Below, piece by piece: positions 47,900 through 59,676 of a stretch of DNA of 64,000 nucleotides. Both the position numbers and the translations under genes were made by a program. Origin of the DNA: Enoplolaimus lenunculus (Eukaryota > Nematoda > Enoplea > Enoplida > Thoracostomopsidae); the NCBI GenBank assembly GCA_030248215.1, contig JASANG010000403.1, forward strand, positions 62,001 to 126,000, read 5' to 3'. The notes under the pieces were generated by a model. That model did not search any database. It was not told the DNA's origin and saw only the letters and a list, made by a program, of their open reading frames with translations. Within the stretch, counting starts at the first letter, position 1. The number at the start of each line of letters is the position of its first letter.

Positions 47900-49160
47900 T
47901 TTTGTAGTGGATTACAGTGGGAATTGCATCACTTAAGTCCATTATGAATTTAGCATGTTAGAAAAGTGGAAAGCTTTTAAAATAACGTTTTATTTTTGAC
48001 AATGTTTTTAAACTAGCTATTGGGTCTAAAACAGAAATGACAACTCATGCATGATGGCTTGGCGCGGCAATACCTACATATAACAGAAGTAAAATCGAAT
48101 CGGAAGAGTTCTCTCTAGTCCCACTCTCAATACGCTTCTAGACTCAAGGTTTAATATCTTGAGCTTAAGCTAAAAATGTCCGCTTTTAGGAATCGTGTCA
48201 AAAATGCTGAAAGCTTTTCGAGTTTTGAACTAAAACGTTTGTACATGAGAAAATAAAACAGAGTTTTTACTAAACAGCGCTTCGCTACGTTTGCTGTTCG
48301 TTTTAAAGTTTTGAAAGATGTGTCACTATAGTGGTATACTAAATAATTGTTCAGCCAAGAGAGCGAATGCCAGAGCGATAAATAAGAATTTTTGTAGGCT
48401 TCATTTAATAAACTCGGCAGCAGGATATTTCCAATTCAGATTTTGTTCAAGTAGAATTTACCAAACTGTGATTTGCAACATCCCGTTTACTAAAAAGCTA
48501 TGCCAAAAGTATATGTTGTAAATTCCAATGAGTTGATTTATCAACTAGAGAGATTTAGTTATTTTAGATCCTTTATGAGTTAATAACGTTAAATATTAAC
48601 TCACTGTGAGCTGATTTAATTTTGGGTGAGTTGATTAATTAACTCAGAATCAATTCAATCAATTCAGAATTCTGAGTGCTGAAAGACCTTATTCAGAGCT
48701 AGACTTCGAGAGGATTCAACTCATTAAAGCTAAAATTAACTGACTGCAATACAGTGCACAACTTTGAAAAGATGACATTTTTATATTGTTTATCATAACT
48801 GATATATTGTATGGCATTTTTATATTTTGAAATAAAAGTTGCTTTATTTCAACGTGTTCCTTTCTCACTCTTTTGAGTATATAGTCACATAGTAGATATA
48901 TTCAACAACACCACATTGTTCTTTATTTTAATCATGTGCCCTTGTTTAAACGTGAATTTGCATGTTTCTTTCCTCTCCGCAACCAAAAGAAAATGAAAAA
49001 CAAATCCTTTTTATGGACCCTGATATTAAATGATGGCAGACTAAGTTACAACATTATTCCATTGCTTTTGTGATTGGAGACGATTCACCAGTGCGCAACT
49101 GATAATTCAGAATATGTACGGGTCCGAAATCCCAGCAGGCGATTGGTAAATGGTTTGACG
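47900..49160. other. Intergenic stretch after the giant gene
   Basis: Contains two AATAAA candidates. At 48525-48740 the words GAGTTGATT and AATTAACTC recur in both orientations (for example GAGTTGATTAATTAACTC), a decayed palindromic element. No gene seen. Confidence 0.5.
48252..48257 (+). promoter_or_regulatory. Candidate polyadenylation signal AATAAA for the giant gene
   Basis: An AATAAA hexamer lies 356 bases after the stop codon of the giant gene on the same strand. A second AATAAA lies at 48831-48836 with a T-rich stretch after it. Either could set the transcript end; RNA evidence would be needed to choose. Confidence 0.4.
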
Positions 49161-49169
49161 GTTCATCAA

Positions 49170-49350
49170 CTAGCCAATATAAGAGGCGCAGCAGTATAAA
49201 AGCATGTCTTTAAACCAAAAACTTATATCCTCAGCGTAAGGATAAGCCTATAAAAGTAAACTAAGTCTAAAGCCTAAACATAAACCCAAGCTAAAATAGT
49301 CTAACGCTGACCTTTAACTCTATTTTATAGTCCGCTGAAAATAGTTCGCC
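49170..49350 (-). mobile_element. Decayed TTAGGC-cored element
   Basis: Core in the reverse sense: AAAGCCTAAACATAAACCC and AGCGTAAGGATAAGCC. The ends are unclear. Confidence 0.4.
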
Positions 49351-49429
49351 GCTCAAAGAAGAATGAACTGTGCTTTATAACATCTAGTTCGTTCTGATCC
49401 GCGACTGCCGTAATTATTTCTAGCAGGGT

Positions 49430-49745
49430 ACAACCGGAGGTCTGCCTCCGGCTCCTGGTCCGGCAGATAATAAAATTTTGCATAATTGTCCAAAATTTAT
49501 CTGTTTGAACGCGTTCCGTTTCACTTTTGTCACAATATTCAGGAAAGAATTTCCGAAAATTCGCAGAAAATTAGCGCATTATTAAACCAAACAAATTATA
49601 ACAGCATAATTGCAGATATTGGCTAAAATTAAACAGTTAACCATCATCGTTTTACTACCTAATTTCGCCTCACCTTCGGCTCCGGATCCGGCTCCGGCTC
49701 CAGCAAATTTCGTTGACCACCGGCTCCGGCTCCGGCTCCCTGATT
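49430..49745. repeat. GGCTCC-rich element
   Basis: Runs of GGCTCC/GGATCC units at 49678-49745 and an opposed CCGGAGG at 49435-49450 bound an AT-rich middle. Probably a small inverted-repeat transposon with simple-repeat ends. Confidence 0.4.
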
Positions 49746-50528
49746 TCTAGGCCTATATTTTCAATACATATATCATTACTGCGCAACCTTTGGTGGTTCT
49801 CATGATAAAAAAATTACATGACATCTGCAGATAAAAAAGAATTGTATTTTTATTTGAGAGCAGACAATCTTTTTTTTGAAACAGAGCCATTGTTTGTACT
49901 CTAGATAGAACACAAATGCCATGCTGCGATTATCGGTGAAGAATTAAAATTGACACAGAAATATTAAATAACAAATTGGTTGCGAGAAATGTTCTTATAT
50001 GTTTGGAACTTCACCATACATTTGAGAATATGGGCCCTAGTGTTTGGTGCCATTGTTAGCTCTCACGATTTGTGGTTGTTATAGTTCGGTTCTTGATCCT
50101 AGTTTCCAGCGATAGCTGCTAAAAAATTTTGGATAACTTCTTCGGGTTCATTGTGTCCGCTCTTTTTCAGGAACTTTACGGAGTTTTCGCACATCAACGC
50201 GTTCTCAGCCGTGTATAGGTTCTTGTTCGAAGAATGTCGTTTAGATGAAAATATGTATTTTACTCTTTATAGATGTGTAATACTATAATCATGTAGCTAG
50301 TATGTTCGTTATTGGCGCCACGAAGTGTGATGCTGTTGCTTTGTCCACAAAGTACATAATTCTTTGGTAAAACATTTGCTGAAGTTTTAATTGAGCTAGC
50401 AGTTAAGTTTACGGCCCGCTTAACTGGGACGCTTAATGCAGTGTGTTGTGTCAGTATAGGTAGGAACCGGGATGTAAGCATGTGAGACATGCTTGTCCGT
50501 TATGTACACATGCAATATAGTGCAGTGC

Positions 50529-51101
50529 TGTCGGTATATGTGCACGTAAGTGTTTGTAAAGCAAATATTGCCATGCCTGTGCACATATACGGGTATAAGA
50601 AGTTGTTGCAACGGCCGCGTGGTGTAATGGGTAGCGCGCTTGACTCGCGAGCGAGAGGTCCGAGGTTCGATTCCCGGCGTGGCCATATCTTTCGGAGAAA
50701 TTTAGGAGAAAATCAAATATATTCGCAGTACTTCGGAGGAAGGGGTCGTCCCAACCGTGCAGTTCTGACATGGAGGTCCCACCAAGACGGGCACTGCAAA
50801 CAGCAAGCCCATGGATTCGGGTAGTTGTATTCACGGTCCGGGACGACCGCCTGTAAAAAAGAGGGATGTCGGTATATGTGCACGTAAGTGTATGTAAAGC
50901 AAATATTGCCATGCCTGTGCACATATACCGGTATAAGAAGTTGTTGCAACGGCCGCGTGGTGTAATGGGTAGCGCGCTTGACTCGCGAGCGAGAGGTCCG
51001 AGGTTCGATTCCCGGCGTGGCCATATCTTTCGGAGAAATTTAGGAGAAAATCAAATATATTCGCAGTACTTCGGAGGAAGGGGTCGTCCTGACCGTGCAG
51101 G
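50529..51101 (+). repeat. Tandem duplication (338-base period) carrying two tRNA-derived SINEs
   Basis: TGTCGGTATATGTGCACGTA at 50529 recurs at 50867, and about 235 bases match almost exactly. Each unit contains a tRNA-like head (50613-50685 and 50951-51023) beginning GGCCGCGTGGTGTAATGGGT, with an A box, a B box (GAGGTTCGATTCC) and a possible CGC anticodon. A constant tail follows (TTCGGAGAAATTTAGGAG). The T-arm stems do not pair well, so these are SINEs, not functional tRNA genes. Confidence 0.75.
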
Positions 51102-51346
51102 CGGGCTGCGTGGCGCAGTGGTAGAGTGCTCGCTCAAGGATCCATAGGCTGAGACTGCTGAGAGTTCGAATTCCTGCTCTAGCTCGCTTTTCCAGCTGCT
51201 TGGTAGAAACGTCTGATGTCCCGGTTCCTACCTAGGCTGACATGGGGGCTACGCCGTGAGCGCAATGGCAAATTGCCGCGCTATGAGCACGCTATCCAGT
51301 CGAAAATAGGATGGGCGGTCAAAGGACGACCTTGTTGAAAATAAGG

Positions 51347-51835
51347 GCATGTAAGCATGTGAGACATGCTTGTCCGTTTTGTGCACATGCAATATAGTGC
51401 AGTGCACTGTATGTATGCTAGCTGGCAGCATACGGTCGACAAATATAGTCGACGAAGAATGCAGTTGGACAGGCGGGCTACGTAGCGCAGTGGTAGAGTG
51501 CTCGCTTACGGTTCCATAGGCTGAGAGTTCGATCCCCGCTCTAGCCCGCTTTTCCAGCTGCTTGGTAGAAAGGTCAGATGTCCCGGTTCCTACCTTGACT
51601 GACACGGGACATCAAACCTTTCAACTAAGCAGCTGGAAAAGCGGGCTAGAGCGGGGATCGAACTCTCAGTCCTTGAGCGAGTACTCTACCGCTGCGCCAC
51701 GCAGCCCGCCTGTCCAACTGCATTTTTCGTCGACTATATTTATCGACCGTATGCTGTCAGCTAGCATACAACATAATGTGCATTGCATTTATTGCATGTG
51801 CACTAGGACAAGCATGTTTCACATGCTTACATGTA
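51347..51835. repeat. Head-to-head palindrome of a second tRNA-derived SINE
   Basis: The left arm starts CATGTAAGCATGTGAGACAT, runs through GCGGGCTACGTAGCGCAGTG and AGTTCGATCCCCGCTC, and ends near 51585 in GTCCCGGTTCCTACC. From about 51601 the same order returns in reverse, ending CATGCTTACATG. A third copy without a partner is at 51103-51240, and a diverged reversed copy at 53698-53790. Confidence 0.75.
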
Positions 51836-52407
51836 GTTCCCGCCAAGACGCACCAAGCTGGGATTGGATGGACTACAAATATTTTGTGTGAGTGTTTTTT
51901 TAGCGCGCACTCAACTGGAGATTTCAAACTATATAAATTTAAATGTATTCTACTAAACTGAAAACATTTTTGTCGATTTTTTACCCAATGTTCCTCCCGT
52001 GTGAAAAAAGCGGAATTAAAGTATCTATAACTCTGATAAGTTGGTAAGTTGGGTACGACGGTTTTTTTCGGAGTTCTTGTAGCTAAAATTGATGAGCGCC
52101 ACGCCGCCTAGCAATCAACTGCTGAGTTTTTCTGTTTTTATGCCTTATAAATAAGAACCTCAACATTATACACATGCATCTTGGTTCTTCTATGTTTTTA
52201 CTGCTGCTGCATATGAAGGCACTACATATGCAGCAGTGATTTTTACCGATTTGCAGCATCAGCATGAGGTTATTACTTGTCTCTATGCATCCGCATGTCA
52301 CATACCCGGTTTTTCTACAAGGTCGTCCCTTGACCGCCAACTTATGTTTTTTTGGTTCTACCGCGGCCGTTTGCCATTGCGGTCAAACCGTGGTCACCAT
52401 GTCGGAT

Positions 52408-52530
52408 TTTCAAATAAACGGCCAAATTCGGGATCTATGATGCGAACTTGATCGCTCTTCACCAACGGCACGGCCGGTTTTAAGAATTTACTGAAAGACG
52501 TTTTTACCAAATGCACAGATATGGTTATAC
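52408..52530 (-). repeat. Copy 1 of a dispersed coding-like fragment (FLKPAVPLVKSDQ)
   Basis: On the minus strand this reads KFLKPAVPLVKSDQVRIID and PEFGRLFENP before stops. A second copy with the same core lies in opposite orientation at 53386-53530. Both are followed by a shared non-coding block containing GCAGCATCAGCATGA (near 52257 and 53574). The shared protein core suggests an old transposon or retrocopy gene; no family is recognised. Confidence 0.4.
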
Positions 52531-52946
52531 ACAATGCCACGTCGTACAGTTAAAACAGTTTCCACAGCACGGCTATTACCGAAAATTCTCGTACGTCTGG
52601 TCTAACCCTATATGTCCGGCTGCCAACGCTAAGTCTTAGTTTAGGGCAATTGTATTGTTTGTTTATGACTCTAATGGTTATGCTCAATACCAATGTCAGC
52701 AAATCTTAGACGCGTATTTTGAGCGGAAACGAGCGTTGCCGAGCCCCGGTGTGCTTGTTGAACGCACTACCAAACGAGGACAGATTCAGGCGCGCAACAC
52801 ACCGGACTCGGGACGGGAGTGCATACAAATAACCTGGCCATAACACTGGCTTCTCCACAGGGGGGGAACAGCACTTTTCGAAATATTCATTTTCCCCCCG
52901 GCGAAAATTTTGCCGCCCCCATTTTCGGCCGCCCCTCAGCAAAATG

Positions 52947-52974
52947 CCCCCCAGCAAATTTTTTTGCTGGGGGG
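52947..52974. repeat. Perfect C/G-tract hairpin
   Basis: CCCCCCAGCAAA and TTTGCTGGGGGG are separated by four Ts. It sits in a C-rich patch (52880-52980) that otherwise shows no gene. Confidence 0.7.
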
Positions 52975-53385
52975 CCCCCAGGACTTTTCTAGGTCAAAAT
53001 TTTTAATGTTAAAACGTAAAGACCTGGACTTCTTTTGAGGCGGACATTCGGCAAAATATGATTTTATATTACGCCGAGTACTCATAATTTTTAATAGCGT
53101 TACAAATACCCGTAGTAACTAATACAATTCAATAATGAACTGAAAAAGCACAATTATATAAAGACCGTTTCAGGGCATACAGCATTCGAAAGTACCTTGC
53201 AGCAGCAAGTTCAACCCGCCGCCTGAGCCTTATGATAAATTGAACCTGTGACTAATATACAAAATATATATTAATCACAGTTTCAATTATAGATTATCTA
53301 TATTTTATATAATTGTGCTTCTTTCAACTTCTGGTTAAGTTGTCAGTATATAAGTAATATTAGTTAAAATTATTCTTAATAGCGT

Positions 53386-53631
53386 TTGCGAGAAATTTTT
53401 GTCATGTTGAGCGATGAGTTATCTGTGCCTTTGGTAAATACATTCTTCAATAAATTCTTAAAACCGGCCGTGCCGTTGGTGAAGAGCGATCAAGCTCGTA
53501 TCATAGATCCCGAATTCCAGTATAATACAGTTCCACATTTCACCCTAAATCAGAGTGTTTGTCTTGCCGATATGCAGCATCAGCATGATGTATTTAATTG
53601 CCTCTGTGCATCCGGATATTACAATAGCTAG
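53386..53631 (+). repeat. Copy 2 of the dispersed coding-like fragment
   Basis: The open frame of 81 codons contains LSVPLVNTFFNKFLKPAVPL and KSDQARIIDPEFQ. The core of about 30 residues matches the minus-strand copy near 52450, after which the two diverge. It ends at TAG after a block shared with 52240-52300. Function unknown. Confidence 0.4.
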
Positions 53632-53964
53632 CGTTGCATCCAAAATGAAATACTACCTAAAGATCACTCACTCTAGGTAATAACCTGAACTTTAGATTTT
53701 TTAACTAAGCAGCTGGAAAAGCGGCCTGCAGAGCGGGGATTGAACCTGCGGCCTTTGGATTCCGGGAAAGCGCTCTGCCACTGCGCCATCGGAATTTTGA
53801 CATTCGTTTTAATTTTAGGCCTACGCCAACAGACACCCTAAATCAATATTATGCTTGTTAATAGAAATTATTCGTATTGTCACAAAGTTTCTAGGTCCGA
53901 TTCCGGTATAAATTTGCTATTCCGATTCCGATGTAATCCTGTTCCGCTCTGCACCCTGCTGGAT

Positions 53965-54040
53965 AGCATATATACAGTGCACTGCACAATATTGCATGTG
54001 CACATAACGGACAAGCAAGTCTCGCATGCTTACACATGTT
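53965..54040 (-). repeat. Isolated copy of the AAGCATGTGAGACATGCTT block
   Basis: In reverse this reads GTGTAAGCATGCGAGACTTG, then CAATATTGTGCAGTGCACTG. It matches the outer block of the SINE palindrome (51347) and a lone copy at 50474-50530. It lies 170 bases upstream of the RPA2 start. Confidence 0.55.
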
Positions 54041-54212
54041 TTCTGAATTTATCCAATTGTGCCTAAGGACGGCCATATATTTGTTTCCACGTTAAACTCA
54101 GTCTAAACGTTCAAAATACAACGGTCTCAAGTGGAAGTAATAGTTTGCAGAGAAACTACACTTTAAGTACGTACGTAAAACTTACTTGTTATTGTACGAA
54201 GTTCATTTCAAA

Positions 54213-57200
54213 ATGTGGGATCAATCAGGTAAGTTATATGCATGTTTTGATGAATGTCGTATCATTTTTCAACAATTCTTATAATACCGTTTCCTGAAAC
54301 TTTCAAATTGCGTCGTCGAAATGTCTTTGATCCCTATACGTACGTATATATTGTCAGTGAGGCAAATACGAAAACTACTTGTGTTTTCAGTTAAAATTGT
54401 CTGTGGGAGTAAGTTTTTCGTTAGTTCAGAGAATAAACTTTCCCCCTTCTAATCCGCTTGCAAAAACCTTGACTATATCTTATGGAAACCTAAAAATATC
54501 GTTTTTCATGTCCTCATAAATATCCAAAAACACGAGTGCAAAACGTAACCATTTAAACAGGAAAACAGATCGAGCTGTCCTGATGACTCAGAAAAAGAAA
54601 AATGTATATGAAAAAACAAACATAAGATAAAAAGAATCCAGTTTTTCGTCTTACGCCCAAAATTAATTATCGAAACAGTGGGACAGTAGTTTAAATGATT
54701 CTCAAATTGATACCAAAGTAAGCTGCTAGCTATAAATAAAGTAGAAGTTACCAGACTACAATAGACAATTTTACAATAAAACGAAAGGTTATATATGCGT
54801 ATTTGCTGTTTCACGAAGGTATAGTAAATTTTAGACAGAATTTGTTATAACTTATATAACATACGTTACTATCATGTATGTATATATCTAGCTTTAATAA
54901 AGTTTCTGTTCATAATAGAGTTCCTGTCGAAATATCTCCTTAATAGCATTCATAGTACGGCTACAGCAGACTTTGTTTTTGTCTATAGCGCTCCATGTTT
55001 TGATGTCTCACTGACTATATACGTATATCATATCTGATATGAAAATTTAGCTAGTGAACTTTAGTGGACTTCTGCTTATGCTGTGTGGTTTCTGGATTTC
55101 TAATATATTCGGCAATGATATCTGCTTGCGTATTTCTTGTATTACTGTTTCAGCAATGGACACATCAGCGGCTGCTGGTGGTTTTATGTCGCCAAGCACT
55201 CCAAAAACTTCGGTGCGTGTTGTTCTTATGGTTTTTGTGTTAGTTTTTGTTTTCAACAATACGTATATGATTATTACAAACAAATGAGCGGTAAACACTC
55301 GCTGCTAGTCGTTTTGTGAGTGACCTTACATAACGTATATATCAAGAGAACGTCAGGAACAGAGTTTTTGCCGTTTGCACTTAACCTGTTTTTTGCTTTA
55401 GGCTCGTGTGATGAGGCACGACGAAATTATTCCCATCACATCAGAAATGTTCCACAATACGGTTCCTCAGTCGGAAGGTATTATGATCGGTAAACATCTT
55501 GCGACCAAGGTACGTTCATTTCAGTATACAAAAAGTTGCGATTGTGTACGTATTAATAATTTTGTTTAATTTTATGTATTTTTCGATGCTTTTTTCCATA
55601 TAGCTCGTACATGGTTTTTTGCTGGAACAATCTTTTTTATATTTGTACTCTGCAGGCGTGAAATGTTTTCAATTGTGTACAGTTTGTTGAAACATGTATA
55701 TAAAAAGCAATGAAGATTTGTTTAAAGTATTTCTAAAAGTATTTTTTCCGTCACTTAATGTTGTTTTGTACGATATTACTGAAGTACGTTGTTCTAAAAT
55801 TTGCACAAATTTTGTATTTTGTTTGTTTAGGTGCAGTTAGTTGGTATAGTTAAGTCTCGTCAGCGTTCAGAGATGTTTGTTACTTATTATATTGACGATT
55901 CTATTGGTGCAAGCGTCCCGGTACGACAGTGGATAAATGTGGTAAGAAATAGTTAAACTGTAATAATGTAAATAGAAGCGAAACTGAAATTTTATATGTA
56001 AAGGAAGCGAAATGTTGTATAATCGGAACGAAATTTTATACGTAAAGGAAGCGAAATGTTGATTGTGATTGACTTAACTATATGTACTTGTGGGCTAAAT
56101 TTGCCCAATTTATTCGCCAAAAATAGTGGTTAGACAGAACCACATCTTTTCAGGAAACTTTAAACTAAATATGTTGTAACTAACTAGGTATAGAATAAGC
56201 ACTATTTTTGCGCGACATTTAGCGATGCAAAGAACGGAACTGAGGTATGTTACAGTTAAATTAGTTAAGTTACGTGTTTCATTGTAAAATTTGTGTTAGG
56301 AGTCAAATGACGAGGAGGAAGATTTAATTCTGGAAGACATGTTTGTTCGAGTGACTGGAAATATGCGAAGCTATGAAAACGAATCATACATTAACGCATT
56401 CAATATATCGCCGTTGGTTGATAAAGATAAAGAAATCGAAGCACATATGCTTGAAGTGCAATTTGCCACACTGTATTACACTAATGTACGTTGAGTGAAT
56501 AAAGCATCGTATTGGCAACTTGGAGTAGTATTACCATACGCGATGAGCTTTTATAACGTGCCAGTCCGTTTAGTATATATATAAAACCTCGAAGTCGACA
56601 AGTCGTATGTGATAACGAACCAACCCTCTTTTCTTCAAACTATTCTTGTGTTTATATTCGTACACAGTTTTGCACCACTGTAAGACACCTTCAGTAGTTT
56701 TTGTATGTAATACTTGAATATAAGCATTAGCTGATTCAGATATAGACGTCCTGTATTATTGATATTGGAATCTATGGATTTTTATATATTTTTTACGTAT
56801 ATCCATTTAACTAAAGTTTTGTATTTATGTGTTAAACCTGAGTACCTGAGATGAGAACATTTCTAATTTGAACAGGATCTCCTTGAGAAACGTCAGAACA
56901 AATCAGCAGGTGGAGGAAACATATCAAATATGAATAGTGCGCCGTCTACATCAATGAATGTCACTTCGACTGCGGTGTCAGATGGTATGATGCATACGGG
57001 AATTTCAAAGTTGCACGATCAGGTTTGCACACATTGATGTTATAATTTATTTCGTTTATTCCAGCCGAATGTTATGACACAGGTTTGGCTATGTGTGTTC
57101 TGTGTACGCATTACCGAGTAGCGCTTTGTTGGCGTTATCGCGTCGATAGCTCAAAACTAAGTTTCGTTAGGTGCGTCGTATCTAATGTGCATCAAATCAT

Positions 57201-57978
57201 TCATGGTCATTTCGAGAAAGCTAAACTCTGCAAACAGAATTCCGATTGGGATCCGTATCTGGCGGCGCTCCGAGTTCGATTGCAGTTACAATCGGAATGT
57301 AATTTTTCATCGTTTCTAACCTGTCTAATTGTTACAGTTATGTGCGAAATTTGTCTGCAGTTTTGTTACAATAATACTCGGTAGCGGCCAAAGATACTCG
57401 GTAGCGGTCGAAGAAGGTAATTTGTTTTCGTTATTGAAGCTGAAACTCATATTGATGTTTAAACGCGTGAGGCCCATGGCGTAACGTGCAGTACATAAAG
57501 GGCAAAGATTTCACAGTTTATCAACTTTTTACAGATTTATCATGTAATTCGTTCTTGCAAAGATCCAAGCGGACTACATGTTGACTCAATTTGTAAACAC
57601 TTCCCATCCATGAAGAAACCAGATTTTGAGTAAGCTATTCATTAAACGAAGTGAAATTAATTTTGTATGAAAATTACCTTTTATGAGGCTTGTGTTCAGA
57701 CGTTTGTTGCTTTCGGGATGAACGAAAAACTGATTGGTAATGCAAATGTCGAGTAAATATAATGTTACTTTAAACAAGAGTTTTTCAGGTCAAATTGATT
57801 TTTAAGAAGAATGAATTGATTACAGTTAAATATTCTGACATTACCTGCAATTTGCATAAATATAAATCGTATACGAACGTGCTCCTGATATTTTAGGAAA
57901 CTGATCGAGGGCTTGCTGAACGAAGGCTTCATATACACAACCATTGATGAAAACCATTATGCCAGTACTGAAGCTTGA
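54213..57978 (+). CDS. RPA2: Replication protein A 32 kDa subunit (RPA2), complete
   Basis: Eight exons join in frame to 267 aa: 54213-54228, 55154-55212, 55402-55509, 55831-55941, 56300-56485, 56876-57022, 57535-57629 and 57897-57978; human RPA32 is 270 aa. All borders are GT..AG; introns 2-6 are phase 0. It is the middle subunit of the RPA heterotrimer, which coats single-stranded DNA in replication and repair. The N terminus (MWDQSAMDTSAAAGGF) is short and Ser/Thr-rich with SP and TP sites (MSPSTPK), matching the phospho-regulated region of the family. Residues about 30-150 form the OB fold (VQLVGIVKSRQRS, YYIDDSIG, VPVRQWINV). A DEEED acidic loop precedes strand 4. A Gly/Ser/Asn linker leads to the C-terminal winged helix (SGLHVDSICKHFP, IEGLLNEGFIYTTIDENHY), the protein-docking module. 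The 16-base first exon begins with ATG TGG as in other RPA2 genes. Confidence 0.93.
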
Positions 57979-58187
57979 TATTATTGATTCCTATTTATAT
58001 GTTAATCAATCCGTATTGTTTTTAAGTTCAGCTATAAGTTTACCATTTTTTGCTAAAATTAGACGATATTTTTTTGAACAACAGTATGCAACTACAGCGT
58101 TAAAAATCGTTGAATTTGAAGCCATTGTTTTTAGGACCGTATCTGCAGAATAAGGCATTCCTAAGCCCAAGCGTCAAAAATGTGGCT

Positions 58188-58327
58188 CATGTAATGATCA
58201 GGGGCGGAACGTTTTTCTGTGGGACTCGAAGAGAGTAAGCTTAAGCTTTAGACTATTTTTTGCGTGGCGTAGGCTTAGGCTGAGGAATATGCTTATAATA
58301 CTGTTTAGCTTTTGTTCTTTACATTGG
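58188..58327 (+). mobile_element. TTAGGC-cored MITE, 3' of RPA2
   Basis: ATGATCAGGGGCGGAACGTT at the left, AGTAAGCTTAAGCTTTAGAC in the core, and GTTCTTTACATTGG at the right. The nearest AATAAA after the RPA2 stop (58492-58497) lies beyond this element. Confidence 0.65.
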
Positions 58328-58837
58328 TCAACAATGTTAACATACGTTTCTAAAATATTTAAAGATTAAAACTATTTTTTACAGTCACATGTGAAAAGGC
58401 GGCGACTCTAAGCTTAAGCCATTGTTTTCAAATTTTAGTTTTGGTATTACAGTTGCACGGTAACTGTCTAATTGTCTTCGTATCTTTAATCAATAAAAAG
58501 TATTCCAGTTGGCGTGTTTCTTAACTCGATTTTAGAGCAGTTGCAAACTACTAAACCTGAGAGCAAGGTGCTGTCAGATATCGAAATACAGTGGTGCCAT
58601 TTCACATCTTCCTGAGCTAACTTCTAACCAATTTCATTCGTCGTAGTTTTTGTCACATGTAAACTTTCTGTGGAAGCAGTCTTTTCGAGTAGTTCAATGT
58701 ACACCATTTTCGCTATTTTAATATTACCTTAGTTTAATGTATAAAATTAAATGTTATGTAAACAGAATTCTTGCCCAAATTTTAAAGAACGTGGGACCGC
58801 CTGTTACCCACATTGTTTAAGCTAATTATTTTATAGG

Positions 58838-59002
58838 TCTTTTCCTAGGACGTCTTTGGTGTTTGGGACCAAAAGAGTAACCTTAAGCTTTAGACTAAGT
58901 TTTTGCTTGACTTAGGATTAGGAATATGTTCATTCTTACGTTTAGGCTTTAGGAATATGCAATATGCTTATAATACTGCTTCACCCCTATTGTTTACATT
59001 GG
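58838..59002 (+). mobile_element. TTAGGC-cored MITE
   Basis: ACCTTAAGCTTTAGACTAAG, then CTTGACTTAGGATTAGGAAT and TACGTTTAGGCTTTAGGAAT. The right end is TTGTTTACATTGGG. Confidence 0.6.
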
Positions 59003-59019
59003 GTGGTGTTTCTAAAATA

Positions 59020-59342
59020 CTCGTCCGTTTCCATTATAGAAATATCCGAATTCTGTTATTTTATTTTTTACGTTCAAAATTTGTTATAAATCACGTTTAT
59101 ATCCCGCTATTTTTCGTTACAGATATATGCTGCAATTCGAAATAAAATATCAATTACGAAATTCATAAATTCCGATGCATTCGCCAGTTTTTAAAAGTTT
59201 CGAAGCACTCGTTAATATATGGACGCCTCAATTGTGTTGGCGCAAAAATATAATTTGGAAATTTTTATACTTCAGTATCCGCTTCCGTTATTTTGATCAC
59301 TATCCGTTTCCGTTATTTTTACTATACTTTTACGCCCTGCTA
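59020..59342. mobile_element. CCGTTTCCG-type element, uninterrupted copy
   Basis: CTCGTCCGTTTCCATTATAG at the left and CACTATCCGTTTCCGTTAT near the right. The middle words (AAATCACGTTTATATC, TTTTTCGTTACAGATATA) match the split copy at 19125-20385. Confidence 0.55.
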
Positions 59343-59497
59343 TAAAGCGTTTTTATTTTAGGCTTTTTACGAAATCGTGACAATTTGTACCAAAACGTAT
59401 AGCCAAGTTGGTCTACATCTGGGTCCTATCAGCAACCGGAGGTGAAAAATCTTGAGCCAGAGGTCAGCATATTTTGCCGAAAGTAAGAAAAAAGTAT

Positions 59498-59676
59498 GGC
59501 CAATGTAAAGATCGAAGGGGGAACAGGAGGATAAGCATATTCCTAAGCATAGGCATAGCGTAAGAATGAGCTTATACTTAGGCCTAAGCCAAGCACAAAA
59601 TGGTCTAAAACTTAAGCTTACTCTATATTCCAGTTTCACAGAAAATACGTCTGCTCCTGATCTTTACATGGATCAA
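59498..59676 (-). mobile_element. TTAGGC-cored MITE, reversed
   Basis: GGCCAATGTAAAGATCGAAG at the left, CATATTCCTAAGCATAGGC and CCTAAGCCAAGC in the core, and CTGATCTTTACATGG at the right. Confidence 0.65.

Noticed and set aside
50613-50685. Functional tRNA gene (Ala-CGC-like cloverleaf), also 50951-51023 and 42828-42900
   Set aside because: The acceptor stem pairs, but the T-arm has mismatches and the anticodon stem has one. Each copy is followed by the same non-tRNA tail, so they are SINE heads.
50489-51147. ORFs of 93-157 codons around 50.5-51.1 kb
   Set aside because: Both strands are open only because the tandem SINE duplication is open. The translated tRNA head is shared by all copies.
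51474-51550. tRNA gene with GCGGGCT..AGCCCGC acceptor
   Set aside because: The acceptor pairs well but the anticodon arm does not form a normal 5+7+5 structure in any copy. The copies differ by inserts and sit in a palindromic repeat.
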